From the NCBI GenBank assembly GCA_030673955.1, contig DAOVBF010000069.1, positions 1 through 6,943 of the forward strand: DNA of 6,943 nucleotides, in the 5' to 3' direction. The position numbers and the translations under genes are program-made. This DNA is from Deltaproteobacteria bacterium. Lineage in GTDB: Bacteria; Myxococcota_A; UBA9160; SZUA-336. Under the pieces are notes generated by a model. It was not told the DNA's origin. It did no database searches and was given only the letters and a program-made list of their open reading frames with translations. Shown piece by piece: positions 1 to 5,725 of this stretch (within the stretch, counting starts at the first letter, position 1; each line of letters starts with the position of its first letter).

Positions 1-500
1 TCACGCCGGAGGGGCTGCGCATCAACCTGCTCGAGTCCAACGAGACCCCCCTCTTCAAGCTCGGAGGTACAGACCTCAACAGCGAGGCCGTGGCCGTGCT
101 GCGCACAATCGCGCAGGAGGTCAACAACTTCCCCAACCCCATCGTGATCGAGGGCCATACCGACAGCCGTCCCTTCGGCGCCGGCTCCAAGATGACGAAC
201 TGGGAGCTCTCCACCGGCCGTGCACACACCGCTCGGCGCGTGTTCGAGCAGTCGGGAGTCGATACGAAACGGATGCTGGAGGTGCGCGGCTTCTCGGACC
301 GCCAGCTCTACAACCCGCTCGATTCAGAGGACAGCCGCAACCGCCGCGTCTCGATCACGCTGCTCTCTCAGGAAGCCTTGGACAGACGCGAGCAGATCCC
401 CGAAGAGACCATCATCCCCTGGCTAACCGAAGACGAGGCGGGCTCCGTCCGCCGTAGCGTGTCTCAGTTACCGCGCAATGCCGGGCTCCGTCCCCCGTAG
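1..500 (+). CDS. motB: MotB-family flagellar stator protein, C-terminal OmpA-like part (5' truncated)
   Basis: The reading frame is open from position 3 and runs off the left edge, so only the C-terminal part (about 165 residues) is visible. It has the OmpA/MotB peptidoglycan-binding signature in order: TPEGLRINLL, GHTDSRPFG, NWELSTGRA and a late NRRVSITLL strand. The TPEGLRI and NWELS motifs are typical of MotB rather than of generic OmpA porins. MotB anchors the MotA/MotB proton-channel stator to peptidoglycan in the periplasm so that the flagellar motor can generate torque. The N-terminal membrane helix and its proton-binding Asp are outside the window, as is any motA partner. The last 20 or so residues (after TEDEAG) are encoded by a local DNA repeat and look like a non-homologous tail acquired by read-through. 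A stator-like paralogue or another OmpA-type envelope protein is the alternative. Confidence 0.85.
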   Translation, partial: TPEGLRINLLESNETPLFKLGGTDLNSEAVAVLRTIAQEVNNFPNPIVIEGHTDSRPFGAGSKMTNWELSTGRAHTARRVFEQSGVDTKRMLEVRGFSDRQLYNPLDSEDSRNRRVSITLLSQEALDRREQIPEETIIPWLTEDEAGSVRRSVSQLPRNAGLRPP

Positions 501-550
501 CGTGCCTCAGTTACCGCGCGAAGGCGGGCTACGCCCGCCGTTACCGCGCT
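439..550. repeat. Tandem 43-bp-period repeat with hairpins at convergent gene ends
   Basis: Three consecutive copies begin with CGGGCT at 439, 482 and 525, exactly 43 bp apart. Copies 1 and 2 match at 38 of 43 positions. Copy 3 is shortened by an internal 13-bp loss and then resumes with TTACCGCGC at 541. Copy 3 contains a perfect 7-bp inverted repeat (523-529 with 533-539, 3-nt spacer), and copy 1 has the same structure with one G-U-type mismatch (437-453). The repeat encodes the end of the motB frame and the last codons of the minus-strand thiolase-like gene. It could be a REP/BIME-like intergenic element or a bidirectional terminator, though no T-tract follows the stem. Confidence 0.7.
523..539. 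terminator. Candidate hairpin between convergent genes
   Basis: Arms GGCGGGC (523-529) and GCCCGCC (533-539) are perfectly complementary around TAC. The structure lies in the 40-bp space between two stop codons, where it could end transcription from both sides. The three-base loop is tight and there is no T-run on either strand, so intrinsic termination is not certain. It may simply be the palindromic core of the surrounding repeat. Confidence 0.35.
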
Positions 551-2139
551 AGAACCCGATCGCGGATCGTCCGGAAGAGGCTCGGAACGTCCCAGCGGTC
601 ACGCACGAGCTGGAAGTAGTGATCGCCGTCGCCCTTGATCAGGAAGCGCGCGTGCTGGCCCGCGAGTGCGGTCACCACATCGATCCCGGGCTCGGCCGGG
701 GTGTCCAGCTTCGCGAAGACCCGCCGGTCGCCGATGGAAAGCATCGCCACGTGGATGGGCGCGGAGCCGGTCGCGGAGACGTGGATCGTGGTCGCCGCCT
801 CGACTCGCGCGCGGCGTCCATGCAGCTTGCTCGCGGGAACATTGGACTGATCCGGGGGTCGCAGATAGCGCGGGGGCACGGGCAGGTGGGTCTGCACTTC
901 ACGGCGGTTCTGCGCTAGCTCGATCAAAGTCACGTAGACGTTGTTGCCGGGGCCGCCGATCGACTGGGCCAGGCCGATGCGTGCATCCGCCGCCTGCGCG
1001 CTCGGGTTGGGGAAGCGGCCCATGAGCTGCAGGTACACCTCCGCGATCTGAAAGAGGCCCGTGCCACCCACCGGGTGACCGCGTGACTTCAGACCACCCG
1101 AGAGATTCACCGGAATTCGGCCGCGGGGACCGGTGAGCGGATTGGCGTAGGGATCGCTCGCCTCGGCCTCTCCTCGCGCAGGGCCGACGAGCGCGTCGAC
1201 CGCATCGTCCGGATCGAAAAGACCGAGATCGACGAGGTCGATCGGAAGCAGGCTGTTGAATGCGTCGTGAACCTCCGCCACGAGCCCTTCCACGCGTCGA
1301 ATGTCGGCGATGCCCGCGCCGTGATAGGCGAACTCGGCGGCACGGCGGGTCGCCTCCATACAGCTCAGCTCGCCACGGTCGAGCAGCGATGAGGTGTCCG
1401 TCGCGGCGCCGAGACCCGCCACGCGTACGGCGTGCGGCGTCGAAGTCAGAACGATGGCCGCCGCCCCGTCGCAGATGGGCGAGCAGTCCTTGCGGTGCAG
1501 GGGCGTCGCCACGGGCAGGTTACGGGTTTCGTCGAAGTAGGCCGCAAGCGGCTCGGGCCGCACGGTGAAGGCCGCAAGCGGGTTGTCCGCGCCGAGGGCG
1601 TGGGCGCGATGCATAAGCCGCGACAGGACGTCCGCGACCGCTGGTCCACGGATCCGGCGCTCCTCGAAAAAGACCTGGGTCATCAGCGCGATGAGCGCCG
1701 GCATCGTGAAGCCGAAGCGCCGCTCCACCGGGTCGACCGTCTTGGACATGATCTGGGTCGCCTCGCGCGTGGTGACGGTCTTCATCCGTTCACCCGCGAT
1801 GACGAGGACATTCTCCGCCGCGCCCGCGCGGATCTTGTAACACGCTTCGTGGAACGCGGCGGCGCCCGTCGACGAAGCCGTCTCGGAGCGAACCGCGGGC
1901 ACCCCCACGAGCCTGAGGCGGTCGGCGATCTTCGCGGCGATATTGGCCCGGTTCTCGAACTCCTCCGAGTCCATGATCCCGACCTGGATCGCATCGAAGC
2001 TCCGGATCGTGGAGCCCTCCAGTGCCCGCTGGTAGGCATCCTGGAACAGGTCGAAGACGCTCCCGAAGACCTTGCCGGTGAGGTCGACCTTGGTGAGGCC
2101 GACCCCGGCGATGTAGACTTCCCGACCCGCACCGCGCAT
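541..2139 (-). CDS. Thiolase-like (SCP-x/lipid-transfer type) protein with C-terminal OB-fold-like domain
   Basis: The product is 532 aa with the chosen start. Residues 6-410 are a thiolase fold: REVYIAGVGLTK at the N-terminus, CSPICDGAAAIVL near 219-231, HDAF at 291-294, and SGGLKSRGHPVGGTG at 347-361 with His355. Thiolases condense or cleave acyl-CoA thioesters through two cysteines and a histidine. Here the nucleophile site reads ETASSTGAAAF (Ser89 where Cys is expected), the late CxG site reads SIGGPGN (Ser393), and the SCP2-type HDCF reads HDAF. Catalysis must therefore differ or be absent. Residues about 437-515 (TTIHV, IHVAML, RVFAKLD, ALAGQHARFLIKGDG) resemble the OB-fold half of DUF35 proteins, without a zinc-binding cysteine pair. 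The start is ATG at 2137-2139, just before REVYIAGVG; GGAAGG abuts it with no spacing, so an upstream start at 2175 is possible. The gene diverges from sppA and converges on motB. The thiolase superfamily is secure, the OB-fold call moderate and the substrate unknown. Confidence 0.85.
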   Translation of the reverse strand: MRGAGREVYIAGVGLTKVDLTGKVFGSVFDLFQDAYQRALEGSTIRSFDAIQVGIMDSEEFENRANIAAKIADRLRLVGVPAVRSETASSTGAAAFHEACYKIRAGAAENVLVIAGERMKTVTTREATQIMSKTVDPVERRFGFTMPALIALMTQVFFEERRIRGPAVADVLSRLMHRAHALGADNPLAAFTVRPEPLAAYFDETRNLPVATPLHRKDCSPICDGAAAIVLTSTPHAVRVAGLGAATDTSSLLDRGELSCMEATRRAAEFAYHGAGIADIRRVEGLVAEVHDAFNSLLPIDLVDLGLFDPDDAVDALVGPARGEAEASDPYANPLTGPRGRIPVNLSGGLKSRGHPVGGTGLFQIAEVYLQLMGRFPNPSAQAADARIGLAQSIGGPGNNVYVTLIELAQNRREVQTHLPVPPRYLRPPDQSNVPASKLHGRRARVEAATTIHVSATGSAPIHVAMLSIGDRRVFAKLDTPAEPGIDVVTALAGQHARFLIKGDGDHYFQLVRDRWDVPSLFRTIRDRVLAR

Positions 2140-2173
2140 CCTTCCGAGGGTAGAAACTTTTGGGGGCAAGATC

Positions 2174-3880
2174 ATGCGCCGGCTGATTACGATCGCTTTG
2201 ATCCTGGGGGTCGCCGCCATGATCGGCTACGCGCTCCTCCGTTCGGGTCCCCGGATTCCAGAGACCAACGTCTTGGTCCTGGAACTCGGCGGCCGTCTGG
2301 AGGAGGCGCCAGCTGTCGATGCGCTTCAGCAGCTTATGGCGCGCGGGCTGGCCCTACCCACGCTCTTGCTGCAACTCGAGAAGGCGGCCGCGGACCTACG
2401 GATCAAAGCTGTGTTGATGCGCATCCGCGCCCTCGACATCGGCTATGCCAGGGTGCAAGAGCTTCGGGACGCGGTCTCGCGCGTGCGGGAGGCCGGCAAG
2501 CCCGTCATCGCACTACTCGACCTCGCCAGCCTCAATGCGACGCGCGAGTTGTATCTCGCATCATCCGCCGACAAGATCTACCTGGTCCCCGGGTTCCTGG
2601 GTCCCTTCGCCGGGATCGCCGGACAGTATCTCCACCTGGGCGGGTTCTTCGAGAAGCTCGGTATTCAGGTCGAGTACGAGCGCGTGGGCGATTACAAGTC
2701 CGCTCCCGAGATGTTCGCCGCACGCGAGATGAGCGAGCCGGCGCGCCAGACCTTCAACGAACTGCTCGACGGGCTTTTCGCTCAGATCGTCGGCGGTATC
2801 GCCGCGGGTCGAGGCCTGGATGCGGCGCGCGTCCGCCAGCTCGTGGACGCGGCGCCGAGCACCGCCGCGGAGTACACGGCAGCCGGGCTGGCCGACGGTG
2901 TGGCCGACCAGGAGGAGATCCTCGAGCGCGAGGGGCTGGAGGACGCCGAGGAGCTGCTCTGGGACACCTACCTGCAGGTCGACCCTCGAGATCTGGGACT
3001 GCGGACCGGACCGCAAATTGCGCTCATCTTCGGCGATGGTCCGATTGTCCAGGCCGAGCGCGGGAGGCTCCCCCACCGCCGAACCTTTGCCGCGGACACC
3101 ATCGCGGAGGCGCTGGAGGAGGCGGGGGAGGATGAGGACGTCCGCGCCATCGTGCTGCGGATCAACTCCGGTGGGGGTTCTGCGCTGGCGTCGGATCAGC
3201 TCTGGCGCAAGCTCAGGAAGGTCAGCGAGAAGAAGCCGGTGGTGGTCTCCATGGCCGACGCGGCCGCGTCTGGGGGCTACTACGTCGCCAGCGGTGCCAA
3301 TGCCATCATCGCCGAGCCGGCCAGCCTCACCGGATCCATCGGTGTCTTCTTCCTTCGTCCGGCCCTCTCCGGTCTTTATCGCAAGCTCGATATCGGCTCC
3401 GAGATTCTCGCACGCGGTCGCCACGCCGCGATCGCCGCGGGAGACGAGCCCTTCACGCCCGAGCAGCGCGAACGGACCAGCCACTTCGTGCGCGCGCTCT
3501 ACCAGGATTTCGTGGAGCGCGTCTCCACCGGTCGAGGCGTCTCGACCGAGGAGGTCGACCGCCTGGGTCAGGGCCGGATTTGGCTGGGTGAGGCCGCACT
3601 CGCGCGTGGGCTCGTGGACGAGCTCGGGGGTCTCTATGCCGCCGTGAAGCGCGCCAAGGTCGAGGCCGAGCTCGACGCCGACGTGGATCCCGCACGTGTC
3701 ATCTTCCCCGGTCCACGCAAACTGATCGAGCAAGTCCGCAACTTGATGCAGGGCGAGCTCGCGGGCTGGCTGATGGAGCGGACTCTTCCGGTCGAGCTGC
3801 CCGAAATCCTGCGCAGCGCTCCCTTCCTCGCTGAAGGCGACCTGGCGTACCTGCCCCCTTACTGGATCGAGATCCACTGA
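2174..3880 (+). CDS. sppA: Signal peptide peptidase SppA, long (67 kDa) two-domain type
   Basis: A 568-aa protein of the S49 serine peptidase family, about the length of the long E. coli-type enzyme. Residues 3-22 are a single N-terminal membrane anchor, which would place the body in the periplasm. Two S49 repeats follow (roughly 30-270 and 280-500). The catalytic lysine sits in the first repeat (GDYKSAPEMF, Lys175) and the nucleophilic serine in the second (AASGGYYVASGA, Ser366), the inter-domain Ser/Lys dyad expected of long SppA. The INSGGGS stretch (330-336) and the LTGSIGVF strand (385-392) are also characteristic. SppA degrades signal peptides left in the membrane after secretion and some misfolded envelope proteins. 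The start is supported by GGGGG at 2162-2166, seven bases upstream. The start region is only 34 bp from the divergent thiolase-like gene. It is probably the first gene of a plus-strand unit with the next two genes. All key residues are present and it looks functional. Confidence 0.93.
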   Translation: MRRLITIALILGVAAMIGYALLRSGPRIPETNVLVLELGGRLEEAPAVDALQQLMARGLALPTLLLQLEKAAADLRIKAVLMRIRALDIGYARVQELRDAVSRVREAGKPVIALLDLASLNATRELYLASSADKIYLVPGFLGPFAGIAGQYLHLGGFFEKLGIQVEYERVGDYKSAPEMFAAREMSEPARQTFNELLDGLFAQIVGGIAAGRGLDAARVRQLVDAAPSTAAEYTAAGLADGVADQEEILEREGLEDAEELLWDTYLQVDPRDLGLRTGPQIALIFGDGPIVQAERGRLPHRRTFAADTIAEALEEAGEDEDVRAIVLRINSGGGSALASDQLWRKLRKVSEKKPVVVSMADAAASGGYYVASGANAIIAEPASLTGSIGVFFLRPALSGLYRKLDIGSEILARGRHAAIAAGDEPFTPEQRERTSHFVRALYQDFVERVSTGRGVSTEEVDRLGQGRIWLGEAALARGLVDELGGLYAAVKRAKVEAELDADVDPARVIFPGPRKLIEQVRNLMQGELAGWLMERTLPVELPEILRSAPFLAEGDLAYLPPYWIEIH

Positions 3881-3912
3881 GCGAAGAGGCGGGGTTCGAG
3901 AGAGGGAGGCCT

Positions 3913-4332
3913 ATGAAGTTCGAAAAGGAGTTCGTGGTCGGTCGGCCTCTCAAGGACGTCGCCAGGGATCTGGATGACGACCGGACCTTCGCGGCGCTCT
4001 TTCCCGAGACTCGGGTGACGAAGAAAGCCGAGCACGTGCGAGAGACCTTTACCCCCTTCCGCGCGCTGGGTCAGTCGCGCGAGATTCGCTTCGTTTTCGA
4101 GACCCTTCCGGGCGGGAACGTCCGGTTCGATAAGATCTGCGACGGAAATGTGTGGCGTTCTCTCAAGGGCGAGGTTCGACTCGAGGAGCAGGACCCGGCA
4201 CGTACCCGCGTGGTGTTGTGCATGGAAGGCCGCACTCGCCGTTTCGTGCCCGAGATCACGATCGGGATTCCGATGCGCGAACAGATCGATCAGATGGCCC
4301 GGGCGCTGCGCACGCGACTCAAGGGCACCTGA
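3913..4332 (+). CDS. Small START/SRPBCC-like ligand-binding protein (tentative)
   Basis: A 139-aa soluble protein without a signal peptide or membrane segment. It opens with a beta strand and short helix (KFEKEFVVGRPLKDVARDL), continues with several alternating strands (REIRFVFETL, NVRFDKICDG, SLKGEVRLEEQ, RTRVVLCMEG) and ends in a long amphipathic helix (MREQIDQMARALRTRLKG). This order of a strand, short helices, an antiparallel sheet and a C-terminal helix is that of SRPBCC/polyketide-cyclase-like domains, which enclose hydrophobic ligands. I see no diagnostic motif, so the family is inferred from the pattern only. A strong GGGAGG ribosome binding site (3904-3909) lies four bases before ATG. 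It follows sppA by 32 bp and its stop is two bases from the next start, so co-transcription and translational coupling with the hydrolase are likely. The ligand is unknown; a plain hypothetical protein is the alternative. Confidence 0.6.
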   Translation: MKFEKEFVVGRPLKDVARDLDDDRTFAALFPETRVTKKAEHVRETFTPFRALGQSREIRFVFETLPGGNVRFDKICDGNVWRSLKGEVRLEEQDPARTRVVLCMEGRTRRFVPEITIGIPMREQIDQMARALRTRLKGT

Positions 4333-4334
4333 AG

Positions 4335-5156
4335 ATGCCCCACGCCGAGGCCAGCGATGGCACCAAGCTCTACTACCGCGCGGCTGGCGACGGCCCGCCG
4401 CTCCTACTCTGCAACGCCTCCTTCGCCACGCACGCCCACTGGAGTGCGCAGGAGGAGCCGCTCGCGCGACGCTTTCGCGTCGTCACCTGGGACTACCGCG
4501 GGCACGGTCGCTCGGACGCGCCTCCCGATGCGGCGCAATACAGCCTGACGCAGGTCGTCGAAGACCTGCAGGCCGTACACCGAGCAGCGGCGGGGGACAC
4601 CCCGGCCTATGTGGGAGGCCTCTCGGTCGGAGGCCTCATTGCCCTGTCCTACGCCCTGGCCGAGCCGCAGCGAGTCCGGGCGCTGCTGCTTTTCAACACG
4701 GGACCGGGATTCAAGAACCCCGAGGCACTCGCACAATGGCAATCCATGCTCGAGCGCACCGCCTCCAGGATGGAGGAGGTGGGGCTGCCCCGATTTCTCG
4801 AGGGCCGCCGCGCCCAGGCGGAGCTCCTGGGCCTCCATCCTGAGGCGGAACTCGGCCAGGCCGCGCGCGCGGGCATCCTGACCTCCAGCGTGGCGGGCCT
4901 GACTCGCTTTGCGCGACACGTGGCCGGCCCCGTCCCCAACCTGGTCGATCGCCTGGCTGAGATCCAGGTGCCCAGCCTGGTTCTGGCCGGGGAGCACGAC
5001 ATGGCTTTCCAGCGGGCCTCGCAGGTGCTGGCCGCGAAGCTGCCCCGCGCAAGGCGGGTGGTGCTCGCGGGCGCCGGCCACGTCCTCAACCTGGATCAGC
5101 CCGAGACTTTCGTGCGGGAGGTGGAGCGCTTCGTGGACACGGCGGCGGACCTTTGA
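4335..5156 (+). CDS. Alpha/beta hydrolase fold protein
   Basis: A 273-aa cytoplasmic serine hydrolase. The fold landmarks are in order: the early strand PPLLLCNAS (21-29), the conserved turn WDYRGHGRSD (52-61), the nucleophile elbow GGLSVGG (94-100, Ser97), the acid in LVLAGEHD (Asp222) and the histidine in GAGHVLNLDQP (His249). A complete Ser-Asp-His triad is therefore present. The usual HG oxyanion motif reads CNAS instead. The closest general resemblance is to the 3-oxoadipate enol-lactonase/esterase-like group, but the substrate cannot be read from sequence. The frame remains open upstream to 4152 inside the previous gene; I chose ATG 4335 because homology begins there (DGTKLYYRAAGDG), it follows the previous stop by two bases, and AAGGG at 4321-4325 supplies a binding site. 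It is probably translationally coupled to the START-like gene, which might present or sequester a hydrophobic substrate (inference). Confidence 0.88.
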   Translation: MPHAEASDGTKLYYRAAGDGPPLLLCNASFATHAHWSAQEEPLARRFRVVTWDYRGHGRSDAPPDAAQYSLTQVVEDLQAVHRAAAGDTPAYVGGLSVGGLIALSYALAEPQRVRALLLFNTGPGFKNPEALAQWQSMLERTASRMEEVGLPRFLEGRRAQAELLGLHPEAELGQAARAGILTSSVAGLTRFARHVAGPVPNLVDRLAEIQVPSLVLAGEHDMAFQRASQVLAAKLPRARRVVLAGAGHVLNLDQPETFVREVERFVDTAADL

Positions 5157-5182
5157 CCCGAGCCGCCGCCATGTGTTCTACT
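5153..5182 (+). promoter_or_regulatory. Possible sigma-70-like promoter for the small membrane protein gene
   Basis: TTGACC (5153-5158) matches five of six bases of the -35 consensus and overlaps the hydrolase stop codon. TCTACT (5177-5182) matches four of six of the -10 consensus after an 18-bp spacer. A start near 5189 would give a leader of about 35 nt ending in the strong ribosome binding site. In GC-rich DNA this is above background but not compelling. Confidence 0.35.
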
Positions 5183-5223
5183 TGCAGCTGCCGCCCTCGC
5201 GCGAGCTTGAGGAGGACGCATCG

Positions 5224-5427
5224 ATGACCTGGATCTTTATGGTGATGCTCGGGATGATCGTGGGCTCCATCATCGTTGAGCGGATCCTCCCACAGCGGAC
5301 CAAAGACAGAATCGGCGCGGTGATCTGCTGGTGCATGATGGCCATCACGATGTCCTTCCTGACCCTCTCCGCCGTGGGTTTGATCTTCGTCACCGTCACC
5401 AATTACATCATCCCCCTCTTCACCTAG
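5224..5427 (+). CDS. Small two-helix membrane protein, function unknown
   Basis: A 67-aa protein that I cannot assign to a named family. ATG 5224 is preceded at eight bases by GAGGAGG (5209-5215), the strongest ribosome binding site in the window, which fixes the start even though the frame is open further upstream. Two hydrophobic helices are clear: residues 2-18 (TWIFMVMLGMIVGSIIV) and about 34-63 (AVICWCMMAITMSF followed by LTLSAVGLIFVTVTNYII). They are joined by a short basic loop (ERILPQRTKDRIG) that would face the cytoplasm. The second segment is long, perhaps tilted or extended. It contains Cys-Trp-Cys (residues 37-39). The gene lies 67 bp after the hydrolase with its own candidate promoter and ends at a hairpin. 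Roles such as a subunit or regulator of a membrane complex are possible, but nothing in the sequence chooses between them. Confidence 0.75.
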   Translation: MTWIFMVMLGMIVGSIIVERILPQRTKDRIGAVICWCMMAITMSFLTLSAVGLIFVTVTNYIIPLFT

Positions 5428-5460
5428 GGGGTCCCGGCGCAAGGCGGCTTGCGCCACCCC
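5428..5460 (+). terminator. Strong GC hairpin directly after the small membrane protein gene
   Basis: GGCGCAAG (5436-5443) and CTTGCGCC (5448-5455) form a perfect 8-bp stem with a GCGG loop. The outer arms GGGGT (5428-5432) and ACCCC (5456-5460) can extend it across a three-base bulge. The structure starts just after the stop codon, the expected place for a terminator of the sppA-to-small-protein unit. No T-run follows, so Rho-independent action is uncertain. Confidence 0.55.
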
Positions 5461-5488
5461 CACTCCGCTCGCGTTCCGCTCGCTGCGC

Positions 5489-5506
5489 GCGCCGCTCACG
5501 CGGCGC
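5489..5506. repeat. Second inverted repeat downstream of the terminator-like hairpin
   Basis: GCGCCGC (5489-5495) and GCGGCGC (5500-5506) are perfect complements around TCAC. It lies 33 bases after the first hairpin, with GC-rich near-repeats between them (CCGCTCGC and CCGCTCGCT). The pair resembles the paired palindromes of REP-type intergenic elements, or a tandem terminator. Confidence 0.45.
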
Positions 5507-5675
5507 TTGCCGTAGCCATAGCCGTTCCCGCCTGAGCATCGTCGAAGCAAGAGCCGCAGCGAACAGGAACGCAACCCGTCCGTGGGTGGGCGGTTTTACC
5601 GTCAGTAAGGTCGATGCGCGACACGAAGCGGTTTCGAGTCGAGCCCGCGCGCCCGTCCGTCTGATCGGAGGCTCC

Positions 5676-5692
5676 GCGCAGGGCCCCTGCGC
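5676..5692. promoter_or_regulatory. Perfect 17-bp palindrome upstream of the secreted-protein gene
   Basis: GCGCAGGG and CCCTGCGC flank a single central C, giving eight-base perfect arms. It ends 33 bases before the start codon, placing it in the probable promoter or leader. It could be an operator for a dimeric regulator, or a leader hairpin if transcribed. GC-rich DNA yields such palindromes by chance more often than AT-rich DNA, so function is only suggested. Confidence 0.35.
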
Positions 5693-5710
5693 TTCGACCG
5701 CACCCGATAC

Positions 5711-5717
5711 GGAGGGG
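5711..5717 (+). promoter_or_regulatory. Ribosome binding site fixing the start of the dockerin-array gene
   Basis: GGAGGGG ends eight bases before ATG 5726. It supports this start, which immediately yields a signal peptide. Confidence 0.75.
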
Positions 5718-5725
5718 ATTTCGCG

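Larger units (their letters stand above)
5507..5725. other. Gene-free region before the dockerin-array gene
   Basis: Together with the hairpins at 5428-5506 this makes about 300 bp between genes. I see no convincing coding frame: the open frames here lack ribosome binding sites and family resemblance. It contains one perfect palindrome (5676-5692) and the ribosome binding site of the next gene. I could not identify a -10/-35 pair with confidence, although the promoter of the downstream gene must lie here if it is transcribed alone. Confidence 0.5.

Noticed and set aside
541..2139. Pseudogene explanation for the missing thiolase cysteines
   Set aside because: The frame is intact for over 530 codons with the GHP histidine, CSPICDGAAA and other fold motifs preserved, which fits a divergent functional protein better than decay.
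1432..3135. Long plus-strand open frame (567 codons) across the thiolase-like gene and the sppA start
   Set aside because: It is antisense to one secure gene and out of frame with another, rich in Arg/Gly/Ala/Pro low-complexity sequence, and has no family resemblance: a GC-rich shadow frame.
2561..3877. 438-codon minus-strand open frame opposite sppA
   Set aside because: sppA carries all catalytic motifs on the other strand; this frame mirrors its codons and shows no domain or ribosome binding site.
4152..4334. N-terminal extension of the hydrolase frame into the upstream gene
   Set aside because: These 61 codons overlap the START-like gene in another frame and do not resemble the hydrolase family; ATG 4335 fits homology and the binding site.
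4404..5081. 225-codon minus-strand open frame opposite the alpha/beta hydrolase
   Set aside because: The plus-strand hydrolase has a complete catalytic triad; the reverse frame has no recognisable features.
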